Shown here piece after piece: positions 7,816-16,165 of a stretch of DNA of 64,000 nucleotides (position 1 is its first letter; every line of letters starts with the position of its first letter). The DNA comes from Dyadobacter frigoris. Lineage in GTDB: Bacteria > Bacteroidota > Bacteroidia > Cytophagales > Spirosomataceae. A model generated the notes under the pieces. That model made no database searches and was not told the DNA's origin. It worked only from the letters and a program-made list of their open reading frames with translations. Position numbers and translations under genes: made by a program. Where the stretch lies: NCBI RefSeq assembly GCF_005280585.1, contig NZ_SZVO01000005.1, forward strand, positions 332,485 through 396,484, read 5' to 3'.

Positions 7816-9339
7816 ATGAAGCGAATTTTCCTACTGGCACTTTTGTGTGTCCCGGCATTACTGTCTGCGCAGCCTAAGTACTGGATATATCTGAAAGATA
7901 AGAATTTAGACAATTCCCCCGCTGTTTCCCAGTTAACGTTAGAAACCCGCCAAAAATTTGGTCTGGCCACTGACGATACAGATTTGCCTGTCCGTGCGGA
8001 TTATCAAAATCAGCTACAAGATATTTCCGTAAAAATTGCTAACCGTTCCAAATGGCTCAATGCAGTTTCCGCGGTGCTTACATCTGAACAGGCACAGGAA
8101 GTCCGGCAGCTAAGTTTTGTAAAAGAAGTTGTCCCGATGACATCCGGTTTTTATATCGCCCAGACAAAACCCGTTGAGCGCGCACAAATGGCGCAGGTAA
8201 TGTCACAGGTACAGGCAAATGCTTTCCAAAAGGCAGGAATTAGTGGAAAAGATGTCACAATCGGTGTGATCGACGCAGGTTTTTACGGGGCAGATTCTTC
8301 ACTTTCTCTGCAACATATTTTTTCAAACAAAAGAATTTTAGGGATTCATGATTATGTAAAACCGGGAAGATCAGGTGATCTGCTTTTCAGTACCGCAGAA
8401 TCATTTTCGGATATGCACGGAACAGAAGTTTTGACAGCGATTTCAGGTATTGATAATCAGGATCAAATGCAATATGGTTTGGCCTTGAATTCCAAGTTTT
8501 ATCTGGCACGTACCGATTATTCACTGCGCGAATGGCGAGGAGAGGAAGATAACTGGATTGCTGCGATGGAATGGATGGACAGTCTTGGCGTTCGGTTGAT
8601 CAATACTTCGCTGGGTTATGCCAAAGGATTTTCGGATCCGTCAGAAAATTACAAACCATCTCAAATGGACGGAAAAACCAGCGCAATTACCCGTGCAGCG
8701 CAAATTGCTGCCGATAGAAAAGGTATCATGATCGTAGTTTCTGCCGGAAATGAAGGTGAAGATAAAAGCTGGGGAATCATTTCTGCTCCGGCGGATGCAA
8801 GAGGCGTTTTATCTATTGGCGCAACCAACGCAAAACTTTGGAACCGGATTGGTTACAGCAGCGTCGGACCGGAATTTTTAAATTATGTCAAACCTAATGT
8901 TTCCTGTTTTTCGCTATACGGCACATCACTTTCTGCACCCGTGATCACCGGATTTGCTGCTTGTATGATGCAGGTTAACCCAAAACTTAGCAATAAAGAA
9001 GTAATTGAGCTGATAGAAAAATCCGCTCATTTGTATCCATACGGGAATAATTTTGTGGGTTATGGAGTACCACTGGCATCAAGGGCGCTGGCATTGGCAA
9101 GGGCTCCCTATTTGCCAAATCATTCCAAACTGGTTACTGCAACAGGCAGAAATTGTGAAGTGGAAGTTACCACTAACGAAAATCTTGTTGCGATTTACAG
9201 AAAGAAAAACAGCAAAGACGTTTTGTCACAGCAAACTGCAAAAGTGCAAAACGGAAAAATATCGTTGAGACGCCAAAATGGAGAACATTTTACGACGATT
9301 GATTTGAAAGAATACGCTGTGGAAGTACAGTGGAATTAA
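7816..9339 (+). CDS. secreted subtilisin-like serine peptidase (S8)
   Basis: A 507-residue subtilase with an N-terminal signal peptide ending near residue 19 (LLSAQP). Residues about 20-115 look like an inhibitor-type propeptide. The catalytic triad is D153 in IGVIDAGFYG, H201 in DMHGTEV and S371 in GTSLSAP; N312 in SAGNEG is the oxyanion Asn. The last roughly 75 residues form a beta-rich tail, but I do not see a convincing T9SS sorting signature. It is likely exported and self-processed. Flanked by a divergent pepP and followed 69 bp later by a small hypothetical gene. Confidence 0.92.
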   Translation: MKRIFLLALLCVPALLSAQPKYWIYLKDKNLDNSPAVSQLTLETRQKFGLATDDTDLPVRADYQNQLQDISVKIANRSKWLNAVSAVLTSEQAQEVRQLSFVKEVVPMTSGFYIAQTKPVERAQMAQVMSQVQANAFQKAGISGKDVTIGVIDAGFYGADSSLSLQHIFSNKRILGIHDYVKPGRSGDLLFSTAESFSDMHGTEVLTAISGIDNQDQMQYGLALNSKFYLARTDYSLREWRGEEDNWIAAMEWMDSLGVRLINTSLGYAKGFSDPSENYKPSQMDGKTSAITRAAQIAADRKGIMIVVSAGNEGEDKSWGIISAPADARGVLSIGATNAKLWNRIGYSSVGPEFLNYVKPNVSCFSLYGTSLSAPVITGFAACMMQVNPKLSNKEVIELIEKSAHLYPYGNNFVGYGVPLASRALALARAPYLPNHSKLVTATGRNCEVEVTTNENLVAIYRKKNSKDVLSQQTAKVQNGKISLRRQNGEHFTTIDLKEYAVEVQWN

Positions 9340-9408
9340 GAAAATTTGTCGAAGATAATTCGTAATTTAACCATTCGTTTAAAGGATTAAACGCTCAAAT
9401 TTTCAGTT

Positions 9409-9714
9409 ATGGAATCTTATAATACGCTTGTTGAAGCAATTGCAGGATTGGAAAAAGAAGGTTATAACGAAGAGTTTAATCTCAAACAAAACTACATCGA
9501 AAGCAGTCATGGCAAATTTCAAATTCTGCATCATGAATTTGAAATTGATAAATTTTTCCGTTTTGAAGGCGAAACTGATCCGTCGGACGAATCTATTGTA
9601 TATGCAATTTCTTCTGAAAAATATAATCTGAAAGGCGTTTTAGTAAGTGCTTACGGAATTTACAGCGATCCTTTGGTCGATGAAATGATGAAGAAATTTT
9701 CCTTTACAAAGTAA
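9409..9714 (+). CDS. conserved-type small protein of unknown function
   Basis: A 101-residue acidic soluble protein (MESYNTLVEAIAGLEKEGY). It has no signal peptide, membrane segment or named motif that I recognise. The layout of an N-terminal helix, a central beta-rich part with FRFEGETDPSD, and a C-terminal LVDEMMKKF helix looks like a single small alpha/beta domain. It lies 69 bp after the subtilase gene in the same direction and ends just before a strong bidirectional terminator, so it closes this transcription unit. ATG start with reasonable coding composition throughout. Confidence 0.7.
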   Translation: MESYNTLVEAIAGLEKEGYNEEFNLKQNYIESSHGKFQILHHEFEIDKFFRFEGETDPSDESIVYAISSEKYNLKGVLVSAYGIYSDPLVDEMMKKFSFTK

Positions 9715-9774
9715 GGTTAGGTGGAAAGAGCAAGATCTCTGCTAATTTGAAATTTCAGGATAAAGAATTTAACT

Positions 9775-9811
9775 AAAAAGCTCCTTCGAAAATATTTCGA
9801 AGGAGCTTTTT
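9775..9811. terminator. bidirectional terminator
   Basis: A 17-bp perfect stem (9775-9791 with 9795-9811) around a 3-base loop, flanked by A-run and T-run. It separates the plus-strand small gene from the minus-strand antiporter gene and can serve both. Confidence 0.9.
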
Positions 9812-9816
9812 AGTTT

Positions 9817-11481
9817 TCAGGGTGAATCTCTTAAACGGGCTTCTTCAAAATCCAGCTCACGTTCCCTGGCTTTGAGCATTTCATCAGAATAGATTCTTTC
9901 CCTTCTTAATTTTTGTAGTTCATCCCGCTTGATCGAAACAATTTCGACCAGCATACTTCTGTATTTTGGAAGAAAATCAGCGTTTGCACTTTTGGTTTCT
10001 TTTTCTACCAAACGATTATTCGCATTATCGATCATACGCTCGTAGCGTTCCTTCAACCGGCTGAAAGCATCAATCATTTGCACCTCTTCGCCATAGGTAG
10101 ACTGCATGTGGCTAAGGCTGGCCGTTGCCAAACGTAAACGAACTGCAATTTCCTGCTCTTCTTCATTTCCGCCATCATCCGTAATGTTCAGCCATTTGAT
10201 CAGATATGGCAGACTTAATCCTTGTAAAACAAGCGTAAATAATATCACAACAAATGTGATGAAAAGAATCAGATCACGTTGCGGAAAAGCTGTTGTATTA
10301 TTTGTTAAAGTGAGCGGAACTGCCAAACCCGAAGCAAGCGAAACAACGCCACGCATACCACTCCAGCCAACAATAAAAACGGTTTGCCAAGGCGGTCTTG
10401 CTTCGTTTTCCCGAACTTTCCTGCTTAGTATATGTGGCAAATACGTACTTGGAAAAACCCAAAGCAGACGAATTATGATTGTAACGATACTAATTATTAC
10501 GGCATAGGTGACAGATTCCATCACAGAGTTTTTCCCTAGCCCTTCAATAATATCCGGCAGCTGTAATCCTATTAAAATAAAGACAATACCATTCAACAGA
10601 AAAACGACCGTTTCCCAAACATACTGAGATTGCATTCTGGAATTATAAGAGAAAATTTCATTTGATCGGTAACTTAAAAATAAACCTCCGCTCACCGTTG
10701 CCAAAACACCTGAATAATGAAAATGTTCCGCGCCGATATACATCAGATAGGGCGCTATAAATGTCAATGCTGTATCAATACTTGAACTTGTTGGAAAAAA
10801 CCGGTGGACAAGATAAAGCATATGAGCGATAGCCAGCCCAATAATAATCCCCATGATTGAAACCAGAAAAAAATCAAGGCCGGCTTTCCAAAAAACAAAT
10901 TGTCCGGTTAACAAAGTCGCCAAAGCAACCCGGAAAACGATCAGTGAAGATGCATCATTTACCAGACTTTCACCTTCCAGAATCGCTACAACCCGTTTTG
11001 GAATTTTCAAACCCTGTAAAACAGAAGTCGCTGCAACAGCATCTGGTGGAGAAATGATTCCTCCTAACACAAAACCCATAGCCAAAGTAAAATCCGGAAT
11101 CATCGCGTTCGATAAATAGGCTACGGCGGTTGCCGTAAAAACGACAAGTCCAATAGCCAAAAGTCCTATAGGTCGTTTAAATTGCCAGAAATCTTTCCAG
11201 GAAGTATTCCAGGCTGCGAAATATAAAAGCGGTGGTAAAAAGAGCAGAAAAACCCAATCGGGTTCAAGCGAAATATGAGGAATCCCTGGAATGAAACTGA
11301 TTAACAATCCGGCGATTACCAAAAAAATGGGATACGAAATGCGTAATTTTTCGCTCAGCATTGTAAGCATTGAAACAACAAAAAGAAGTGATATAACGAT
11401 TAGTAAATTATCCTGGATATTATCCTGAGCCATAAGCCAGATCGATGTTTTCATTTTAAGGTCAAAATTCCACAAAGCCAA
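9817..11481 (-). CDS. Na+/H+ antiporter, CPA1/NhaP type
   Basis: A 554-residue protein with about 12 membrane segments in residues 20-440 and a soluble tail of about 110 charged, coiled-coil-prone residues. The ND motif of CPA1 exchangers is present in EGESLVNDASSLIVF, and GGIISPPDAVAATSVL matches the conserved transport core. It exchanges Na+ (or K+) for protons across the inner membrane. A start at the internal Met10 or Met17 is possible, because the first 15 residues are outside the usual family length. Single-gene unit ending in a strong hairpin. Confidence 0.9.
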   Translation of the reverse strand: MALWNFDLKMKTSIWLMAQDNIQDNLLIVISLLFVVSMLTMLSEKLRISYPIFLVIAGLLISFIPGIPHISLEPDWVFLLFLPPLLYFAAWNTSWKDFWQFKRPIGLLAIGLVVFTATAVAYLSNAMIPDFTLAMGFVLGGIISPPDAVAATSVLQGLKIPKRVVAILEGESLVNDASSLIVFRVALATLLTGQFVFWKAGLDFFLVSIMGIIIGLAIAHMLYLVHRFFPTSSSIDTALTFIAPYLMYIGAEHFHYSGVLATVSGGLFLSYRSNEIFSYNSRMQSQYVWETVVFLLNGIVFILIGLQLPDIIEGLGKNSVMESVTYAVIISIVTIIIRLLWVFPSTYLPHILSRKVRENEARPPWQTVFIVGWSGMRGVVSLASGLAVPLTLTNNTTAFPQRDLILFITFVVILFTLVLQGLSLPYLIKWLNITDDGGNEEEQEIAVRLRLATASLSHMQSTYGEEVQMIDAFSRLKERYERMIDNANNRLVEKETKSANADFLPKYRSMLVEIVSIKRDELQKLRRERIYSDEMLKARERELDFEEARLRDSP

Positions 11482-11580
11482 AGAAATGTATAATTTACGA
11501 AATTTAAATTATTTGGCCACCATTTTTTCCTATGCTAAATTTGTGGTTTGGTGATTTTACCGAACGTTTTTTGAAGTTAA

Positions 11581-11613
11581 TTGGCAAAAAACTAAGAGAA
11601 TTATTTATCTTTA
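11581..11613 (+). promoter_or_regulatory. putative Bacteroidota-type promoter of the oxidoreductase gene
   Basis: TTG at 11581 and TATCTTTA at 11606-11613 (one mismatch to TAnnTTTG), 22 bases apart. About 87 bases upstream of the ATG at 11701. Confidence 0.35.
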
Positions 11614-11700
11614 AACCTTTGCATAAAATAGAATGATGCGTTGTAAAACTTTAAGATTTTATGTGATTCTATTATTTAAAAACCTAATCCCTTATTTAAC

Positions 11701-12999
11701 ATGAATGCTTCTCGTAGAGATGTTTTGAAAATGGCAGGTGTGGCCCTTGCAGGCAGCGCTTTACCTGCTATCACGATTCTTAATCCAAACAAAGCCTTTG
11801 GTGGAACTAATTCTGATACCCTGAAAATCGGCTTGATTGGTTGCGGAGGAAGAGGATCGGGAGCTGCTAACCAAGCTTTGAAAGCTGACCCAAATGTTGT
11901 ATTACATGCAATGGGTGATATTTTCCCTGATAAATTACAATCGTCACTCGAAAACCTTACGAAGGTACATGGTTCAAAAGTGAAGGTTGATGACGGACAT
12001 AAATTTGTAGGTTTTGACGCTTATAAAAAAGTATTGGAATCAGGCGTTGACGTTGTGTTGCTTGCTACTCCTCCGCATTTCCGTCCGGAACATTTAACGG
12101 CGGCTATTAATGCCGGAAAACACGTTTTCTGTGAAAAACCTGTTGCTGTGGATGCTCCTGGTGTTCGTAAAGTTTTGGATGCGGCTAAATTGGCAAAGCA
12201 GAAAAATCTTTCTCTGATGTCAGGTTTCTGCTGGAGATACCATGAGCCAAAACGTGCAAGTTTCGGAAAGATTCTTGATGGTGCAGTAGGTGATATTTCT
12301 GCAATTTACAATACATATGATACCGGCACATTGTGGTCGTTCCCACGTGTACAAGGCTGGACAGATGCGCAGTATGTGTTGCGTAACTGGACTTACTATA
12401 CATGGCTTGCAGGAGATCATATTGTTGAACAGGCTGTTCACAGTATTGATATGATGTCATGGGCTATGGGTGGAAAATTACCGATCTCGGCAACCGGAAC
12501 CGGCGGACGCCAGGTAAGAACTGAAGAGCTTTTTGGTAATATATTTGACCATTTTGCTGTAACATACGAATACGAAAACGGAGTAAAAGGCTTCCACCAT
12601 TCAAGACAACAGGCAAATTGTGAAAACAGCTACCTGGTTGAAACAATCGGTACAAAAGGAAGAGCGATGGTAAACTGTGCCCGTAACGTTCACGAAATCT
12701 ACGGCCAGAATCCATGGAAATATGAAGGAAAACAAAATGATATGTACCAAACTGAACATGACGAACTGTTTGCTTCGATCCGTAAAGGTACTCCGTTGAA
12801 TGATGGAGAATTTATGGCGCAAAGTACACTATTGGCTATCATGGGAAGAATGGCAGCCTATACAGGTAAGAGAGTAACCTGGGAAGAGGCAATGAATTCG
12901 ACAGAAAAACTGGGGCCTCAAAGTTCAGCAGATTTCAGTTTTGACATGAAGCCTCCGATTGTTGAAGTTGCAAGACCTGGTATCACTGCTTTCTCGTAA
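11701..12999 (+). CDS. exported Gfo/Idh/MocA family oxidoreductase
   Basis: A 432-residue NAD(P)-dependent sugar-type oxidoreductase. The N-terminus carries a Tat signal (SRRDVLKMAG, hydrophobic core to about residue 34), so export as a folded enzyme with bound cofactor is likely. The Rossmann motif GLIGCGGRGSG is at 44-54 and the family's EKP motif at 145-147. The C-terminal domain is of the usual alpha/beta kind. The substrate cannot be read from the sequence; relatives oxidise sugars or cyclitols. It is followed after 7 bp by a second Tat-type gene, forming an operon of two exported carbohydrate enzymes. Confidence 0.9.
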   Translation: MNASRRDVLKMAGVALAGSALPAITILNPNKAFGGTNSDTLKIGLIGCGGRGSGAANQALKADPNVVLHAMGDIFPDKLQSSLENLTKVHGSKVKVDDGHKFVGFDAYKKVLESGVDVVLLATPPHFRPEHLTAAINAGKHVFCEKPVAVDAPGVRKVLDAAKLAKQKNLSLMSGFCWRYHEPKRASFGKILDGAVGDISAIYNTYDTGTLWSFPRVQGWTDAQYVLRNWTYYTWLAGDHIVEQAVHSIDMMSWAMGGKLPISATGTGGRQVRTEELFGNIFDHFAVTYEYENGVKGFHHSRQQANCENSYLVETIGTKGRAMVNCARNVHEIYGQNPWKYEGKQNDMYQTEHDELFASIRKGTPLNDGEFMAQSTLLAIMGRMAAYTGKRVTWEEAMNSTEKLGPQSSADFSFDMKPPIVEVARPGITAFS

Positions 13000-13006
13000 T
13001 ATCGAT

Positions 13007-13957
13007 ATGGATAGAAGAGAATTTCTCAAAAATACTGCGTTTGCAACGGCTGCCTCCACAGGCACGGTCATGGGAATTGGTGCAATGACTGACGTTATTG
13101 CATCACCTTCCAATATCATGCTTCCTGAACAAATCAGTGCTGCACCTGCTGCCAGGGCGATGATCAAGAAAAGCCTGAAATGGGGTATGGTGAAAGAGGA
13201 TTTATCTGTTATGGATAAATTTAAAATGCTGAAAGATATTGGGTATGATGGTGTTGAGCTGGATTCGCCTAATGATCTTAACATGAAGGAGATACTGGCT
13301 GCAAGAGATAAAACAGGGCTTGAACTTCCAGGAACTGTTAACTCAAAACACTGGAAATTACCTTTATCGGATCCGGACCCTAAGAAACGTGCGGAGTGTG
13401 TAAAATCGATTGAACAGGCTTTGTGGGATACCAAGCAATATGGCGGAACTACGGTTCTCGTTGTGCCGGGTGTTGTTAATGCGGAAGTTTCTTATTCAGA
13501 GGCTTATGAGCGTTCACGTGCTGAGCTTACGAAATTGTTGCCAATTGCTGAGAAAACTGGCGTAAAAATTGCTTTGGAAAATGTATGGAATCAATTTTTG
13601 CTAAGTCCGATAGAAGCAGCGAAATATGTTGATGATTTCAAACATCCAATGATTGGCTGGTATTTTGACGTAGGAAATGTACTTCGTTATAGCTGGCCGG
13701 TTTCCTGGATTGAAGCGCTGGATAAACGTATTTTGAAGATTGATTTGAAGGAATTCAGTTTTAAGAAACAGAATGACCTAGGTCTTTGGAAGGGTTTTGA
13801 TGTTGAATTTTTTGAAGGAGACTGTAATTGGCCGGAGGTAAATAAAGCGCTGCAAAAAGTCGGATATTCCGGTTGGGCATCAGCTGAGGTTAGCGGCGGA
13901 GACCGGAAACGGCTGCAGACGATAAAAGATTTTATGGATAAGATTTTTGCGTCGTAA
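13007..13957 (+). CDS. exported TIM-barrel sugar-phosphate isomerase/epimerase family protein
   Basis: Start taken at 13007 because MDRREFLKNTAFATAAS is a clear Tat signal; the open frame extends 48 bases further up but into the preceding gene. The mature part is an AP-endonuclease-2/xylose-isomerase-like barrel with probable metal ligands in IALENVWNQFL, WYFDVGNVL and ASAEVSGGDRKR. About 316 residues in total. It probably works with the adjoining Gfo/Idh oxidoreductase in the periplasm on the same sugar, for example keto-sugar interconversion; that is inference from adjacency. A terminator-forming REP element follows. Confidence 0.88.
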   Translation: MDRREFLKNTAFATAASTGTVMGIGAMTDVIASPSNIMLPEQISAAPAARAMIKKSLKWGMVKEDLSVMDKFKMLKDIGYDGVELDSPNDLNMKEILAARDKTGLELPGTVNSKHWKLPLSDPDPKKRAECVKSIEQALWDTKQYGGTTVLVVPGVVNAEVSYSEAYERSRAELTKLLPIAEKTGVKIALENVWNQFLLSPIEAAKYVDDFKHPMIGWYFDVGNVLRYSWPVSWIEALDKRILKIDLKEFSFKKQNDLGLWKGFDVEFFEGDCNWPEVNKALQKVGYSGWASAEVSGGDRKRLQTIKDFMDKIFAS

Positions 13958-13998
13958 ATCTTTCGTGATATTTGGAATGGGCAATCATTCGGGGCTCC

Positions 13999-14029
13999 GT
14001 TGGGGCAATCCCTTGTGGTTGCCCTTTTT
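13999..14029 (+). terminator. REP palindrome 1, acting as terminator
   Basis: GGGCAATC (14003-14010) pairs with GGTTGCCC (14017-14024, one G-T pair), followed by five T. The core, with CCCTTGTGG in the middle, is one half of a facing pair with 14104-14130. Confidence 0.7.
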
Positions 14030-14103
14030 CTTTATCCGGGATCTTTTTAAAATCCGAAATTACCCTAATCCGGTTTTCGGGATTTATTTTCTTCGGGATT
14101 TCC

Positions 14104-14130
14104 GGGCGACCACAAGGGGCGCCCCTACCT
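14104..14130 (-). repeat. REP palindrome 2, inverted partner
   Basis: On the minus strand this reads GTAGGGGCGCCCCTTGTGG then TCGCCC, closely matching the element at 13999-14024 in the opposite direction. It overlaps the stop codon of the lipoprotein gene. The 80 bases between the two copies are rich in repeated ATCC and CGGGAT blocks, giving a BIME-like unit of about 130 bp. Confidence 0.7.
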
Positions 14131-14571
14131 GAGACTATAACTTCGGGTTTGGCGGATTTTTAATTCATCACCGATTACTTCAACGCGTTTAAATTCTTTG
14201 AAAACATTTTCTTTATCCATAAAACCAATCACACAGGTTAGCGGCTCTTTACCTTTTTGGACTTCTACTTTCGGCTGAATTCCTAAATTTGGAACGATCA
14301 GATCATCCTCTGCTTCCAGCTCCTTATATTTTACTTTGATCTTATATTTGAACGTCTGATCTGTTTCAAATAGACTTACCGCAAATTTCCAGTCATTCAA
14401 TCCGTCTTTATCTTTTACGGGTTCACTATAACTTGACACAGCCTCAGGCTTTACTACTTTTCTAACTTCGGAAATTTCAACAGCCGAATCTCCCCCACTT
14501 TCACCAGATCCGTTCTTTTTGTTACAAGCTAATAATGCAAGCAGAGAAAATAGGTAATAATACTTTTTCAT
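14125..14571 (-). CDS. putative lipoprotein of unknown function
   Basis: A 148-residue protein with a lipoprotein signal (LFSLLALLACNKK; lipid-attachment Cys16). After a Gly/Ser-rich linker it shows a beta-strand-rich domain rich in Lys and Glu (WKFAVSLFETDQTFKYKIKVKYKEL). No family is recognised. Probably anchored to the outer or inner membrane facing the periplasm. The stop codon (TAG) sits within the REP palindrome, so the last residues (RSYSLR) may be a repeat-derived C-terminus. Upstream is a 247-bp divergent region shared with the SpmAB-like gene, in which I see no clear promoter. Confidence 0.7.
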   Translation of the reverse strand: MKKYYYLFSLLALLACNKKNGSGESGGDSAVEISEVRKVVKPEAVSSYSEPVKDKDGLNDWKFAVSLFETDQTFKYKIKVKYKELEAEDDLIVPNLGIQPKVEVQKGKEPLTCVIGFMDKENVFKEFKRVEVIGDELKIRQTRSYSLR

Positions 14572-14818
14572 ATATCAAGAGATGAAGGATAATGTTTGTA
14601 AAAATGGAAGATAGGAAATCGACTTTAAAGAATGACAGTTCTTTGATGAATATTTCGTTAATATTCAAATTTCGAATTCATTGATATGAAACTTTTACAC
14701 TCTTTACATCCCTTTTTTTCTGTATAACGGCAATCTCAGTAATTTACATTATTTTAGACCCTGATTAAATTTCAAGTTAACGTACAACAACCCATTCGAC
14801 TAATTTTCACTCCAACAA

Positions 14819-16054
14819 ATGGCCCTTAATTATATCTTCATTGGTTTTTTCACAATTGCTTTCGTGGTTGCGTTTATCAAATTCCTTCTGTTTGGTGATA
14901 CAGAAACTTTAAAGCTGGTTGTGGAGGGTATTTTAAGTTCTTCAAAAGTTGCCGTGATGGATATTGCTTTGCCACTTGCCGGTGTCATGACGTTTTTCCT
15001 GGGAATTTTAAATGTAGGAGAAAAAGCCGGAGCCATTAATATTCTGGCCAGAATTATCGGTCCGTTTTTCAGCAAATTATTTCCGGAAATTCCCAAAAAT
15101 CATCCGGCCAATGGGCAGATGATCATGAATTTTGGTGCCAATATGCTAGGATTAGATAATGCAGCAACACCTTTTGGTTTGAAAGCAATGCAAAGTCTTC
15201 AGGATTTAAACCCAAGTAAAGACACTGCTTCCAATGCACAGATCATGTTTCTGGTACTGCACACTTCGGGCCTTCAGATTATCCCATTAAGTATTATTGC
15301 ACAACGTGCTATTCTGGGAGCCGCTGATCCTTCCGACGTTTTTATCCCCTGCGTGATTGGTACTTATATTACAACTGTAATTGCTCTGATTATTACGGCT
15401 GCCTGGCAAAAAATCAATCTTTTTAACAGAACAGTTGTACTTGGTTTGGGAGGCGTCACAGCCGTTCTTGCTTTGTTATTATGGTATTTATCCAGTTTAC
15501 CAAAAGAACAAATTGAAACGATTTCCATAGTTTTTGGAAATTCAGTACTCCTTTTTATCATTACTTCTTTTCTTCTGGGCGCACTTTACAAAAAAGTAAA
15601 TGTGTTCGAGGTTTTTATTGACGGAGCAAAAATGGGCTTTGAAACTTCAGTCAAAATAATGCCTTATCTGGTAGGAATGCTGGTCGCTATCAGCGCATTT
15701 CGCACGTGTGGTGCTATGGATTATCTAATAAACGGGCTTCGGTATATTGTGATCAGTTCCGGAATTAACAGCGACTTTACGGATGCTTTACCCGTTGCTT
15801 TAATGAAGCCTTTAAGCGGTAGCGGAGCACGTGCTTTGATGATTGAAGGCATGACAAAATTCGGTCCTGACTCGTTTGTTGGCAGGTTGGGTTGCATTTT
15901 TCAGGGATCTGCTGACACAACACTTTATATAGTAGCACTTTACTTCGGATCCGTCGGGATTAAAAACTCCCGTTATGCTATTGTGGTAGGCCTCATTGCC
16001 GATTTAATTGGCGTGATTGCAGGCATTTGGCTCGGATATTTATTTTTCCATTAA
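14819..16054 (+). CDS. SpmA-SpmB-like fused membrane protein (nucleoside recognition domain)
   Basis: A 411-residue polytopic protein with two 'Gate'/nucleoside-recognition type halves. The first half (about 1-200) resembles SpmA, with MNFGANMLGLDNAATPFGLKAM; the second (about 215-411) resembles SpmB, with KIMPYLVGMLVAISAF and CIFQGSADTTLYIVALYFG. In spore formers the two are separate; the single-chain fusion is common in Bacteroidota, which do not sporulate. The transported solute is unknown. A hairpin terminator follows at 16092-16124, so it is transcribed separately from the tolC-type gene. Confidence 0.85.
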   Translation: MALNYIFIGFFTIAFVVAFIKFLLFGDTETLKLVVEGILSSSKVAVMDIALPLAGVMTFFLGILNVGEKAGAINILARIIGPFFSKLFPEIPKNHPANGQMIMNFGANMLGLDNAATPFGLKAMQSLQDLNPSKDTASNAQIMFLVLHTSGLQIIPLSIIAQRAILGAADPSDVFIPCVIGTYITTVIALIITAAWQKINLFNRTVVLGLGGVTAVLALLLWYLSSLPKEQIETISIVFGNSVLLFIITSFLLGALYKKVNVFEVFIDGAKMGFETSVKIMPYLVGMLVAISAFRTCGAMDYLINGLRYIVISSGINSDFTDALPVALMKPLSGSGARALMIEGMTKFGPDSFVGRLGCIFQGSADTTLYIVALYFGSVGIKNSRYAIVVGLIADLIGVIAGIWLGYLFFH

Positions 16055-16091
16055 TTTTATTTATTGTAAAATACCCATTTACCTACTTATG

Positions 16092-16124
16092 CAACCGTCC
16101 GTACTAAATGGATGGTTGTTTTTT
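16092..16124 (+). terminator. terminator after the SpmAB-like gene
   Basis: CAACCGTCC (16092-16100) pairs with GGATGGTTG (16110-16118, one G-T), followed by six T. Confidence 0.8.
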
Positions 16125-16165
16125 GTAGCATCATGTAATATTGAACATCTAACACAGAATAACAT

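Noticed and set aside
13947..14163. Two plus-strand frames after the TIM-barrel gene
   Set aside because: They run through the REP palindromes; repeated Gly/Pro/Arg-rich translation is typical of REP DNA, not of a gene.
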